This document shows positions 11,999-24,900 of a stretch of DNA of 64,000 nt, piece by piece. Positions within the stretch are counted from its first letter, which is position 1. Each line of letters opens with the position of its first letter. The position numbers and the translations under genes were made by a program. The stretch comes from Chelydra serpentina (lineage: Eukaryota > Chordata > Testudines > Chelydridae), in assembly GCA_037349315.1 (NCBI GenBank), contig JBAIAC010000007.1, positions 22,152,001 to 22,216,000 of the forward strand. The letters are read 5' to 3'. The notes below the pieces were generated by a model. The model saw only the letters and a list, made by a program, of their open reading frames with translations, was not told the origin of the DNA and made no database searches.

Positions 11999-13054
11999 GT
12001 TGCATGCAATTTATGTTATGCCATTTGATTCACATGGTGGTGCCTTTTGTTCTGTTTGGTACAAGGAAATCTGTCTTAAGCAACCATTCCAGGGTGCAAG
12101 AACCATGATGATATTTAAAATTCACGTAGTGCTTTACCTGATCAGAGCACTGTAAAAACACTAATTGACTAATCTTCACAGCAGTTGGGTAAGCAGTTAT
12201 ATGGTGACAGTAATTTAACGGGGACTTAGCACAAAAATGTCCCTTGTAGGCAGTGCTGATCTCTGTGAGTGAAATCCTGGTCACACTGAAGTCAGGGGAA
12301 AGCTGCCATTGATTTTAATGAAGGCAGAAATTAATTTGTGTCTTGGGGAGGGGGAGCTCAAAGAATGGAGCATTCAGGAACTAGGAAATCTGCTCATTTA
12401 TTTTTTCCCTGCTTAGAAATTGCTATCTTATAACCAGAATGAAGGATGGGAAGCAGCACATTTTGATTAATAAGATTATGCATTTGATGGAGGTATATCT
12501 CCTTTGTGCCTTAGCATATTACTAGTATAGCAGTTTTCACCCTGTGTAGTTTGAGCTGGGAGTTCTGGAGAGCTTGTAAAGGACGCAGGACATGTCCTCT
12601 ATAATGTAGGACTTTTTAAGTAGCAGTACTTAAACTATCCTACAGAAGATTGTATTCAGGGATGTCTTTTTCTGAATCACCGAGATAAAAGCCATCTCTA
12701 GCACAGGTAAATTAGTGGTATCCAGACAGGGAACAAGTTCCACCAGAGGCAGGGCATTTACCCCAGCCCTTCTCCCAGTTTGCTGGTGGGATTTTAATAA
12801 GGTGGTTCCAGCTAGTCCCAGGGTTTTCTCAGTCACGCCACTGGGGAAGCAAGAGCTGCCATTCTCAGCTGCAAAATCAGTGTGACAGGACAAATGCTGA
12901 CTTATGTCAGTCAAACATGATTGCTAAGTCCATTAAAAACAAATTGCCCTAAGCACCGCCATCCTCGGAGTCTCAGCATGTTCTTGTGTCATTTGCCTGG
13001 CAAGAACCACATCTCCTACAACTCTCAGCACTTTGTCGATGCTTAACACAGTAC
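11999..13054. other. No gene seen
   Basis: Mixed-composition DNA with only short open frames and no recognised domain or complete repeat. Confidence 0.45.
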
Positions 13055-13165
13055 AAGAGGGAAACTGAGGCAGAGAGGGGTGAAGTGATTTCTCTAAGGC
13101 TACACAGCAAGTCAGTGCAGACATGGGACTAGAACTAAGGCACACCTGACTTCAAATCCTGTGTT
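13055..13165 (-). repeat. MIR-type SINE fragment
   Basis: The core gggaaactgaggcagagagg and the following tacacagcaagtcagtgcag match the conserved MIR body read in antisense. Old and diverged. Confidence 0.7.
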
Positions 13166-14189
13166 TATATCCAGTCTAGACTAGACTGAGATCTACTGAT
13201 GAAAAGCACTATAAAAGAGTGAAATATTATTCTAATTTTGTGCAGGTTGCATTGCATTTGCATTTTAAGAAATTGTAAGGAATTGTCTTTGATAACAGAA
13301 ACCCTAAATCATAAAGCAGATGTAGGATACTGTAGTTTGTGCTTTATAACACATTCTGATTTAAATAGCGTCTCTTGCTAATTATAGTTATCTGATCTCC
13401 TGGCAAACTGTGAAAGGCAAATACAGCAGCCACAGCAAATATGAAGTCCAAAGCAAAGGGTCCCAGTCTTACTGGGGGAAAATACCCTGAAAGCTTGCAG
13501 GGCAAAGATTTTATTACAAAGACTATTTCATTAGACAGTCCCTTAATCCATGGAACTTTAAAATCATTTTCCTGAATGCAGTAAGTGGCTTGCTTCTCAT
13601 ACTGTATATGCCTTAAATACAATCCTTTTTCAATCAATATATATCCTTGGAACTATTCTTCTTTTATGTGACAAAATGTCAGATTTTAAATGACCGCAGA
13701 GGTTTTAATTGCCCACTTATCTTGAATGATCTCTTGCAACATGCGTTAACTCTTTATGCTTAATAATCTGTTGCACCTTGGATTTAATTGTGACACTCTG
13801 ATCACCTTTTGAAAACCTGAAGATGAGTTCTATGTAGCTCAAAAGCTTGTCTATTTTATCAACAGAAGTTGGTCCAGTAAAATATATTACCTCACCCACC
13901 TTATGTGTCTCAGATTTTAAATGCTTTTTTTACAGTTGAAATCAATAACCACCTTTGCCCCCTCCTCTGTTCTTGGCTCAGCTCAATGACAGTTAAGAAC
14001 ACACATTCTGCTATTATACTTACCCAATGCCTGGGTAAGTATACTTACTTACCCAATGCCTGGGTCTCTACTGTGTTAGACCAGTTTCATTCTGGTATAA
14101 TTTCACTGACTAGAATAGAGCCACACTAGCCTGAAGCTAGAGTAACCGTGTTGGCATCTCTCATGATTTTATTGTGAGTCTTGCAATAT
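13166..14189. other. No gene seen; one amniote-type repeat piece
   Basis: About 13800-13905 carries a recurrent amniote repeat (aaaagcttgtc followed by caacagaagttggtcc and cctcacccacctt). Positions 14020-14065 hold a small repeated palindrome. The rest is unassigned. Confidence 0.4.
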
Positions 14190-14485
14190 TTGGTATGTTT
14201 CTTAAAGTCCAAGCTCCTGGAGTCAGGTGAAGGTATGAGATTAATCTGTGCAAGGGAGGTTAGGCTAGATATTAGGAAACACTTTTTAACTATAAGGATA
14301 GTTAACCTCTGGAACAGGCTTCCAAGGAAGGTTGTGGAATCCCCATCATTGCAGGTTTATAAGGACAGGTTAGAGAAACACCTGTCAGGGATGGTCTAGA
14401 TTCACTTGGTCCTTCCTCAGCACAGGGGGCTGGACTTGATGACCTCTGAAGGTCCCTTCTGGCCCTACATTTCTATGAATATGTA
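14190..14485 (+). mobile_element. CR1 LINE 3' end
   Basis: The open frame ends with VRLDIRKHFLTIRIVNLWNR and LEKHLSGMV, the CR1 ORF2 C-terminus, with its stop at 14397-14399. The CR1 untranslated tail follows (ctggacttgatgacctctg; ttctatgaatatg). 5' truncated, as is usual for CR1. Confidence 0.88.
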
Positions 14486-14790
14486 AGAATCTCAGATTTC
14501 AATAAAAAAAAAAGTAAATCTCTAGCCCAGAATCAGGCCCATATTATATTAGATTCTGACTATGAATTGAAAATTGAAATGCAACGTGATTAACTCTATG
14601 AAAGTTAGTCAGCCACAAAAACAACCAAGCCAAGAAAAAAAACACGATTATAATTATGTAGAGCAAAACAAACTAATCAAAAATTAAAAACAATATACAC
14701 TAAAAGAATACAGAAACTTGGAATTCATATTGAAATACAGCTGTAATTGAAACATGTTGTCTGAGCCACTAAAATGACTTCTTGAACAGG
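14486..14790. other. No gene seen; A-rich spacer
   Basis: A-rich DNA between the CR1 end and the LTR. Nothing recognised. Confidence 0.5.
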
Positions 14791-15350
14791 TGTGATGAAC
14801 TAGGACTGTTGTTAATGTTTTCCCTGAGTACTGTGTGGGTGCCTCGGTTTCCCCTATGCAGTGCTTGAGTTTCTAGGTGGTGGAACAAGGATGCATGAGT
14901 GTTACAGAGGGGCCTGGACACAGAGAATGGCTGACACTCTGTATCCTAGCAACCGATGGCCCCGGGCCCTTCCCTGCAAAGGTGAGAGCTGAAGGTGTTC
15001 GAACAAAGGGATCAGGTGACCTCCTGGCCCGGGAAGCAGACAAAGGGGGAGGAGGGGCTGGAGAGTTTCAGTTTGGAGCTGGCCGGAGAAGAAGGGAGAG
15101 AGGCAGACCGGGTCTGGCCTCCCTGCCCCGTTTGGAGCTGTGGGGTGAAATGCAGGGAGCCCCCAGCTGGGGTCTAAGCTCCCTGCCCCCCGGAAGGGCC
15201 CGACTGAGGGGTCCTGTTTGTACTGACAAGCTCTGGTTGGACTGTGTTCCTGGCATCTCTAATAAACCTTCTGTTCTACTGGCTGGCTGAGACTCCCAGT
15301 GAATCCGGGGAAGAGGGGTGCAGGGCCGGACTCCCCTATACTCCGTGACA
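14791..15350 (+). mobile_element. Solo LTR with 5-bp target duplication
   Basis: This 560-bp block starts TGTGATGAAC and ends CTCCGTGACA, the TG...CA termini of an LTR. It is flanked by a perfect 5-bp duplication, acagg, at 14786-14790 and 15351-15355. A polyadenylation signal AATAAA at 15261-15266 sits in the expected position. There is no internal retroviral region, so it is a solo LTR left by recombination between two LTRs. A 5-bp duplication fits Gypsy or some endogenous retroviruses; the class cannot be decided from the LTR alone. Confidence 0.85.
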
Positions 15351-15802
15351 ACAGGGACATTCAAACTCAACATGTATCTCACATTCCAAGTAAATATGAA
15401 TTGGCTAATAAATCTGCCCATATAAATTCCAACAATATTGTATGTTTAGTATTAGGCACTAAAAGAAATGAGAGCGAAGAATGGTGGTGGCTTTGATGTG
15501 AAATGAAATATTCATTGATATTGATAACTAGATAAATTGTGACTAGAGCTGAGTAAATAGTTCACAATGAATAATTTATCCAAATATATCCAAAGCGTAG
15601 GCTTGCAGAGAATCTGTGAGCAGATTAGGCTTAGCTCTGGTTCAGCTGTTACGAGAGTTGATTTCTTTTCAAATAGTTTTATTCATATTGTCTGGAGAGC
15701 ATTTGCGCCAAATATTCAAATTAGGAGCTTTGTAAAACTAGTGAGATAAGTCATGAGGTATTGTTTCTGTGTCCTGACTGGATGAGAACACAAGAATAGC
15801 CA
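15351..15802. other. No gene seen
   Basis: AT-rich unique DNA without recognised features. Confidence 0.5.
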
Positions 15803-15813
15803 TTTTAAATAAT

Positions 15814-16037
15814 CACTGTCATCAATCGGTCTATCAGCCTTCACAGAGAAAGCGCCGATCACAACACGTCAGACGTGTTGTTCTAGCCAGTCCTCCAACT
15901 ACCCGCTGGCCAGGCTGTAAGTAGCACCGGACACCCGATTGACATAGCGCACAGCAGCCTAGAACTCCTGAGCGATCCACCAACCGCAGCCTCCCAAGCA
16001 GCTGGGATTACAGGCACACGCCACCACACCGGGCTAT
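15814..16037 (-). pseudogene. Retrocopy with 7SL (SRP) RNA head and unrelated tail
   Basis: The insert is flanked by an 11-bp direct repeat TTTTAAATAAT (15803-15813 and 16038-16048), the mark of retrotransposition. On the minus strand 16034-15928 matches the 5' (Alu) domain of the signal recognition particle RNA. It begins gcccggtgtggtggcg, continues tgcctgtaatcccagc and aggagttctaggctg, and ends gcgctatgtcaatcgggtg. The 7SL S domain is missing. Positions 15927-15814 do not resemble 7SL and include a 9-bp-arm palindrome at 15862-15880. No poly(A) is present. It looks like primate Alu at first sight because both come from 7SL. Confidence 0.75.
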
Positions 16038-16048
16038 TTTTAAATAAT

Positions 16049-18257
16049 ATGTATGTGAATTTTAAACTTGGTTGCTATGAACACTTGCACATGTTCTGCT
16101 GTTCTGTAATATTTGCAAACAGAAGTCTGCTTTTTACAAATATTCATGCTTCTAAAACCCAAAGGATCAAATATTTGCAGAAAGACAATAAAAAGTTAAA
16201 AACACAAAGTGAAACATATTCCTTTACAAATTTGAGTGATTATTCACTGAAAATATATTGTAATATTTGCCCAGTCCTAGTTGCAATATTTTTCTATTTG
16301 TGGAATGTAACATCATGGCAAGTGGATATTAATGGGATAAAATAAATCTGCTCCCTCCAGTGAGATAGTCAAGAGACAGCAGTGAACGAATACCCTTGAT
16401 AATACTCTTTGGAGTTGAGTCCCTGCTGGGATGCAAGGCCATTGTTGGTGCAGGGACCTTCAATCTACACCTCCCTGAGTGAACTTTAGTGAATGTGGCC
16501 CAGTATTTCTCAAACCAATTCACAACCCTTGTGCCATTTGTTTGGCCCAGCTGCAGGTAAATTCATCTTTAGAAAGGAGTTCAGCTCTGATACTTATATC
16601 CATTTTAAGATTCCAAACTCACTTGATGATGGGTTTTATAGTCGTTAGTGGACAAAATAATGTACTTCCTGCAACCAGAAGGAAAGAAGGCAAACAGAAA
16701 TGGGTTGACTCCTATGGGTCTGATCTTAAACCCATTGAAGTCAACAGAAAATAATGTCATTGTCTTCAATGAGCTTTGGATTATGTTCACCTGTGTTATC
16801 CTCGGACATCTGCCCTTTGAGATACAAAATACCAGGACATCTTTCTGCCCCCCTCCCATCCTACCACATAAACCCCAGGTACTACCTGCCTATCCCACCC
16901 AAGGGAGATGGCACAGCCCCCAGGAACTTCTGCTCCTGGGGCTGCCACGGGTACTGGCCTCCCCAAGCAGGGCGCAGCATCGGCTAGATCCACCCTGCTG
17001 CCACGTTGCGGTGAACCCTACAGACAATACCCGCACGGTGGTAACTGGCCACACCCAGACCCAAGATCTTCCTGTCCTGCTTGCAGCTCCCAAGCCAAAC
17101 CATCCCTGAAGCTCCCAAACACTCTGGAGCCAGAGCTAGCTCTGTGCAGGTACCGGTGGCCTCCGACTCCCCCGCCAGAGCCCGTAGGGCCTGAGGGAGC
17201 CCGCAGGGGTGTGACTGACAACAATGGGACTTTTAATGTCCTGAGAAGACTTAGGGGTTTCCTGGGACAGCTACCTAAAAAAATGGATGACCCCAGGAAA
17301 ACCAGGACAGTTGGCAACCCTAGTTATTAGCACTACGGTATGTTGGGAACTGGAATATTATTCTTGACCAAGAGAGCACCTGCTGAAGTTAAAGAGGCCT
17401 GTAAAAGGAAATTAACTTTCTAAAATGTCCCTGAGCATGAAAAAAACACAACCAACTTTTTGTAGTGTTGAAAAAATGAACCCATTCCAGGGGGTTTACT
17501 GGTTTCTGAAGGGAAGAACATTAGTTCATACTCTTTCTAGATGGGGTTTTTCACTGAGATATCTCACTGTTACATAGAGTGTAGGAGTTTTTGGGTTTGC
17601 TATAAAAAGCCAGGCATCCTTTGTTGAAATGCAGCATCTTGTAAACCTGACAATAATTAGGGTATTTAAAAGCAGGGATGGAGGAACCAGCCCAGAGGCA
17701 ATAAGAATCAGTCCAGACACGTCCCCTCAACTTGTATTCAGCTTTGGATAGTGATTCCTGCCTGCCTAACTCTTCCCCTTTTCTTGACTCACAAGGTATC
17801 TGGATCTCCTAACCCAGTAGCCTTCCTGTTGTGAACAATCTTAGAGCTTTAGTGTCAAAAGCAATCTCCAGCACTGTAGTATTTTGGCTCACAAGAAGTG
17901 CCATACTTTAGACAGTCACATGTGTCCATACGAGTAAAGTAGCATCCACTGCAAAGTCTCCCCTCTATGTCCTTTGGCCTAAATTAAATACACAGCACCT
18001 TCAATGACCTACCCTTGCTTTTTCGGCAATAACACTGGATGATCATGGGGATGAGGGAGGTGGAGCAGAGGAGGATCATGTAGGAGAATTGCAGGGAGGT
18101 TAAGCACACCATTAACAACAGAGTTGGGCCACACAAAAATTTAATCACTGAAGAGGTAATCACAGGATCACCTATTATATGGGGATGAGTAATTTTCACT
18201 ACTACGTTTATTTATTTATTTTACATGTACTAACCAATTCATTTTTGCCACACACAG
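16049..18257. other. Upstream region of the SERPINA1-like gene; no coding region seen
   Basis: Contains a diverged fold-back repeat at about 16718-16786 and a GC-rich repeat-like block (about 16800-17325) ending in ggacagttggcaacccta. Untranslated exon 1 and the promoter of the serpin must lie here or further upstream, but I cannot place them. A TATAAAAA-like string near 17602 is not enough. Confidence 0.4.
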
Positions 18258-18272
18258 TAGTTCCACTGGAAG

Positions 18273-18930
18273 ATGAAGCCCGCCTTCTATCTGTGTTTGT
18301 TATTTGCTGGGCTTCATGCTGTTGCCCATTGCGATCACCTGCCTGACCACCACAATGGACATGACCACCATAAAGACACAGTTCATGAGGAACACCATAA
18401 GGAACATCATCATGTAGGCGACTGCCTCAAACTAGTTCCCAGCAATGCTGATTTTGCATTTAGACTCTATAAGCAGATTGCCTCAGAAGCACCTAAGAAG
18501 AACATTTTCTTCTCTCCTGTTAGCATATCCACTGCCTTTGCAATGCTGGCCCTGGGTGCTAAATCAGCCACTCTGACTCAGATTCTGGAAGGACTTGCCT
18601 TTAATCTGACAGAACTTCAGGAGAAGGAGATACATGATGGTTTCCATAATCTCATCCATATGCTAAACCATCCTGACAGTGAGCTCCAACTCGATTTGGG
18701 AAACGCCTTGTTTCTAAAAGAAAAACTGAAAGCACTGGAGAAGTTTTTAGCTGACGTCAAAAACCTGTATGAAGCAGAAGCTTTTAGTATCAACTTCAAG
18801 AATACTGCAGAGGCTCAGAAACAGATCAATGATTATGTAGAGAAGAAAACACATGGGAAAATTGTTGAATTAGTCAAGGATCTTGATCCAGAGACTGCAA
18901 TGATTTTGGTTAGCTATATCTTCTTTAAAG
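18273..18930 (+). CDS. SERPINA1: SERPINA1-like coding exon 1 of 4 (exon 2 of the gene)
   Basis: The acceptor is cacacag at 18251-18257 (the alternative tag at 18258-18260 would also work), so the exon starts about 15 bp before the ATG. The donor is gtaagt at 18931. It encodes residues 1-219 plus the first base of Gly220: the signal peptide, His-rich segment and the serpin N-terminal half, including [15 protein letters not shown] and [15 protein letters not shown]. Confidence 0.95.
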
Positions 18931-21900
18931 GTAAGTAGATGTCTGTTTAATATGTTTTAGATGGCTGAGTATGATTGGTCTTAGAATCTAAGACAAGAAA
19001 ACTAAAGTTCTTTTTTATCATCTATGGGGAACTGTACAGATTGTTAATCTTGTAAACTGCCTATCTTGACAGTTATCAAGTCATTCCATTATGATTTCAA
19101 ATACGTGTTGTTGATGTAGAAAGAAATGGGTGGAAAACAAAATGCCCACATCCCTGTTGACTTAGCTGTGAAAAGCAGCTGCAGGCTCACTCTGCTATGA
19201 GAGGAAACAAGAACCCCACCTTGTAGCACAAGGCACACAGCAAACTTGCATCATCATCACTGAATTTTGGGGCAAAGGGAGGCCCATATCATTCCCCCAC
19301 AGGTACATCATTCATCTGGAACTAGAGTTTGCTTTAGAAAGAGTTAGTAATAAGTACAATGTTGCACCCCTCACCTTCCCACATGTTTGCTTGTAAGCAT
19401 TAAGGGAGGAGTGAACTACCTGATCCTTCTTATCCGTCTCTTTCAAAAGTTGCATGATTCAAGGGTGGCCAATCTACTGCAGACAAATATTTTTCAGACA
19501 TGCTTCATGCCTTGCTAGCATTACCATTGATGCTGCTACAATATGGCATTGTACAATGAAACTAGTCAGTGTAAGCTGAGTAAAGTGAGTTTTAATGTCC
19601 ATTATGAGCCTGATCCAAAGCCCACTGAAGTCAATAGGAGTCTTTCTATTGAAGTCAATGAGTTTTGGATCAGGCCCTCTGACCACAACACAGCTAAAGT
19701 GGGCTTCAGTAAGTGGGTTGCACTTACCTTACAGTGAAATTACGTGTGCTCTCTCTCCACAACAGAATGTGAGCCTGTGATGTCTGAATCCAAATCCATG
19801 TTATTCAAGTGGGTTCAAAAGAAAGGAAACCAGGTCCCAAGTCTAGGGGAAAAAATGGGCATGTTAAAACACAACTGGTCTTCCCGACCGGACATAATTT
19901 GGCCCCAATTAATCATAAACCCACAGAAATAGAGTAATTTTTCTTTCCTCAAAACTACAGTTTTAAAAACATTTAACTGTTCATTCAAAGTTATATGTCT
20001 GGGCAATGCAGAGCTGTCCCTATATTATTCTAATAAAGGAAGAAAAAGAGTCTTGTGATTAGCGCACAGGATTAGCAGTCTGAGTCCAGTTCCCATGTTT
20101 TTTAACCTCTCTGTGCCTCCCTGTCTATGAAATAGGGATAATACTTCCCTCTCTCAGTGGGGCATTGTTAGGGTCCTACCAAATTCGCAATATGAAAAAT
20201 GCGTCACGGACCATGAAATCTAGTCTCCCCCTATGAAATCTGGTCTTCTGTGTGCTTTTACCCTCTACTATACAGATTTCACAAGGGAGACCAGAGTTGC
20301 TCAAATTGGGGGTCCTGACCCAAAAGGGAGATGCAGGGGGTCACTAGGTTATTTTAGGGGGGGGGGGTCGTCACGGTATTGCCACCCTTACTTTACTGCT
20401 GCCTTCAGAGCTGGGCAGCCAGAGAGTGGCAGCTGCTGACTGAGGGCTCAGCTCTGCAGGCAGCAGCGCAGAAGTAAGGGTGGCAATGCAATACCATGCC
20501 ATGGCGGTGATTCTGCCTTCAGAGCTGTGCAGCTGAAGCACCACCAGCAGTAAGGGTGGTAGTACTGCAACCCTCCCTACAATAACCTTGCAACCCCCCC
20601 AAACTCCTTTTTGGGTCAGGACCCCTACAATTACAACACCATGACATTTCAGATTTAAATAGCTGAAATTATGACATTTGCAATTTTTAAAATCCTATGA
20701 CCATGTAATTAACCAAAATGGACTGTGAATTTGGTAGGGCCCTAGGCATTGTAAGGCTTATTGTAATTCCTTAATGTTTCTGGGTGTTCCACTATGAGTA
20801 GGCATTTCTATGGCCTACAGATAAATACATGTTGCAAAACAAAGAATCCATTATAAATAAAAATGAGCTTTAGAATTACATACACACATAACCTTACATG
20901 GTTCACCTGGACTGTATGTGTAATTCCTCTTTTCCAGAATATTTAACTGCATTCTCTTTCTTTCTGTTAGGTAAGTGGGAAAAACCTTTTATGCCAGAGG
21001 ACACTAAAGAAAGAGACTTCTTCGTGGATGAGGAAACAATCGTTAAAGTTCCTATGATGCGCAGAATGGGCATGTTTGACTTCTATTTCGATGCAGAGCT
21101 GTCTTGCACAGTGGTCCAACTTTTTTACAATGGAAGTGCTGCAGCATTTTTTATTCTGCCTAATAAAGGAAAAATGAAGCAGGTAGAAGATGCTCTGTGG
21201 AAAGAAACTGTGTCCAGATGGTCAACCTCATTCCATCGAAGGTAATCTTTTGGCAATCAGGTACCATTTCAAAGTATTATGGAGTCGCCAATTCAAATAT
21301 GACACACCTGAAATGTTGATGTACTTTGAAAAGTGAAACTGTGAAAATGACACTGTGGGGTTCCATGTTTATATCTCTCAGTGACTCCAAATCAGACTTG
21401 CTCAGTTTAATACTTTTTTCTCCTAATTGCCAACCCTGCAAACTCACCCTGAGCTTTCAGAGTCAAGCTGTGTTCTTTTTTTGCTCAGGCATTCCCATCA
21501 ATAAAGATCCTGCAATTGGAATATATTTAATCATTCTTCCAGTGGTGCATGGGCTGGAATAGAATCCAGCTCTCTCTCCCAGAGCTGCATCAGTTCTGCA
21601 GGGCTGTCAGGAATAAAAAGTAGTAAAAGTGTGTTTGAGTCACTAATGTAATCAGTTTGGTTGATCAAGAAGATGCAATTTCCACAGTCACTTTTCAGGA
21701 TAGAATTATGGTTTGAAATATCTTGACAAATTGCCAGAGGCATTAACACCTGGTTGTAGACCGCAAGAACCTCGTTCTCTGAAGCAAGTTAAGAAAATTA
21801 TGACTTAAACTCTTTCACCTAGAAGACAAAGGGAAAATGACAGGCAAAAAATGTATTACTTATTCATTTTCTAAATCTGAAGAATACTAGAAATACTTGC

Positions 21901-24900
21901 TATAGACCTGTATATACATTACAAGGATCATTGAATTCCATGATCAACAGGAGTTATGGTTATTTGTGGATTTCCTGATTTTCTAGGATTTTATTTTTCA
22001 AACTATAATGTTCTGATGAATTTCTGCTAGCTCCCACTGCTGGAATCAACACCAGCTACAACTTTCCACTGCTGCAGCTTGCTGGTGAGAGAAGAGATGC
22101 TCAAACCGTTAGAGAAGTTGCATCGATCAGCTCGTGCCTACTGTCTGAGTTCCCCATTGATTCACTGTTAATAATCAAGATAAGCCTATTTGCACCTATG
22201 GCTCACACTACATCTGCCTGAACTCTCTTTTAACAAAGTCTTGTATTTGCTAAAATAGATGCAATTTTATAAAGCATTTGGTGCGGCATCTAATAGAATC
22301 GTACTAGATAAATTAGTTCACATTGGTTTAAATATGGGCATGGGTTGAAGGAGTGTAATCAAAATGTGCTGATAAAGAACAATATGGGCCTGATCCAAAG
22401 CCTACTGAAGTTAACTGGAATCTCTCAGTACATGTCAGTGGGCTTTGGATCAGGTCCAAAGTCAAGCTGGGCCAGGAGTCCTTTGAGGCAGAGATCAGTG
22501 TTAGTCCTGGTCATATTTAACAAGTAGGTTAACAATCTGGAAGAGGGTGGAAGAAACACGCTAATTTGGTTTGCTGGTGCTAATTAGCTAGATGATACTA
22601 AAGGGGGAGGTGGTGCAGAAGTTACTGAGGATACTGAAATATAAAGCGTCACAGAGAAGTTAAAGATATCAGGCAGCAAATTGGATAGCAGCTGGCAATG
22701 TGATACTGACAAAAAAAAAAAGGTACTGCAATTCTCAGCTGCATTCTCTGGAGCATCTTGGGCTAAATTCATCACTGGTGTAAGTCCACTGAAGAGCAAC
22801 AAAAAATATGAGAGACCACATGAACTAAATGGCCAATTTTAGACCTGGTGTAATGTCACCGAAGCCAGAGGTGTTACATCAGAGACGAGTTAGACCCATT
22901 ATCTGCATCACCATTTGAAAGCACTGGAAATCAGAGGGACAGTTAGCACTGTACACAAAGGAGTGTGCCTATTCCCTGGGGTTTTCCTGTAACCGTCACA
23001 GCAGCTAAATAGCGTGTACGCTGTACTCTGACCCAAGTGCAATATTTTAGCATCTTGTTGTGTTTCTTCTTCTAACAGATCAGCAAACCTGTACATTCCA
23101 AAATTTTCTATCTCTGCTACCTATGAATTAAAGAACCATCTCATCAAAATGGGCATTACTGATGTGTTCACCAAACAAGCTGATCTGTCTGGAATCACTG
23201 GGGACCCTGAGCTGCAGGTTTCAAGAGTAAGTTTGAAAATGCGGGGGTTCTCTTTTCCTTTTCAAAATGCCATGTTAAAATGTACCTTGCTTAGCAGAGT
23301 GTCATCATGTCTGATTGTTGTCAGTCACAATGGGACAGTTCCATCCATGGCTTAATTCTTCTCAGATCAGGGGGTTTACACCAGGGATGAATTTGGCCTA
23401 ATGTCAACCTGGATTTCAGATTAGCCCATTGCACTCTAAGGTGCATCTTCTGCAACAGCCCTTTAACCCTTTTTGAATCAGTACTGAGCAACTGGATGCT
23501 CCAGAGCATATCTGGGTAGGTTCCCCTCCAGAAGAATGAGACGGTGAGCAGGCAGCCTGATTCTCAACAGAAGCTGCCAAAGGGACTTGGAAGATGCTGC
23601 CCAGCCTCCTGCCCCAGGAAAGCAGGACTGGAGTGCAGGCTGGCCACCCCAATGAGTCTGGAGGTGGTGCAGGCAGGGGGTCGGAAACTAAAGGGCAGCC
23701 CATTCCCCACAAGAAGGTAACTCCAGGTGGGGATATCAGGAAGGGGTGGGTCGTAGAGGAAATCACAGGGTTAAGAGATACACTTCAGATAAGCATCTAT
23801 GTTTTTGGACTGATTTTTGGAATTTAACTGGATGTCATTTATAGTAGCTGTTTAGATGTGTTTGCTCAAATACTTTCAGTTGTTTCCTTTCCCCCAGGCA
23901 TAAAGAGACTAATAAAAGCAACTTAGATGCTTCTCCCATATTTATTGGAGTTAGAGGGCACAAGGGGTACTTATGCCTTGTGCTGGTCTTCTGCACACAG
24001 GTGAATTTCAACCATAATCCCTCAGAAACCAGTTCTCCATCCCTTCTAGAGATCTTGGAGATCTGCAACTGAGACTATTTTTTGTAGACTGAAACAAAAA
24101 TCTCCTTCATAGAGGGGAAGGTCAAACAGATCCATCATGTCCAGTTTTGGGCACCACACTCTAAGAAACATGTGGACAAACTGGAGTCCAGAGGAGAGCA
24201 ACGACAATGAAAAGAAGTATAGCAAACCTGACCTATGAGGAAAGGTTGAAAGTATTGGATATGTTTAGTCTAGAGAAGACGGGGTGAGGGGGACATTATG
24301 ATAGTCTTCAAATATGTGAACAAGTGTTACAACTATAAGGAGGTATAGAGCTATAACTAAAACTTTTCGTTGATCAATTGTTTTTCATGTCCATCGAGGG
24401 TAGACCAACAAGTAATCGGCTTAGTTTGCAGTAAGGGAGATTTAGGTTAGATATTAGGAAAAACTTTCTAATTATAAAGACAGTTAAGCACTGGAACAGG
24501 TTACCTAGGAGGGTGGAGGAATACCCATCATTGGTGGCTTTTAAGAATAAGTTGATGAAAATATATCAGGCATGGTCTAGGTATCCTTAATCTTGCCTCA
24601 GTGCAGGGGGGGTGGACTAGACGACCCCTTGAGGTCTCTTCCAGCCCTGAATTTCTATGATTCGATGATCTTTTTTCTCAGAGATGTGGCAATTGCTAGA
24701 ATAAAAAAAGTCCTCTCTTTCTGTAGTGTCCGTTCAGTCCTGTCCATCTACCCACTCTTTCCCAGGAGACTTTCTAAACAGCTCTAAAAGTGATCAGATT
24801 CATCTTTACTTAGAAGCCACTGTTCTCTGCCCAGAACTGCAATGTGTGCTTTGTCTCCCACAGGTTGTCCATAAGGCCGTGCTGAAGATTGACGAGAGAG

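Noticed and set aside
15900..16040. Alu-like sequence suggesting human contamination
   Set aside because: The segment continues into the 7SL region absent from Alu, has its own 11-bp duplication matching local DNA, and sits in otherwise turtle-like sequence. It is a 7SL-derived insert, not Alu.
17598..17612. TATA box for the SERPINA1-like gene (gctataaaaagcc)
   Set aside because: A single AT-rich hexamer without a mapped start site or other liver-promoter motifs is not enough to call a promoter.
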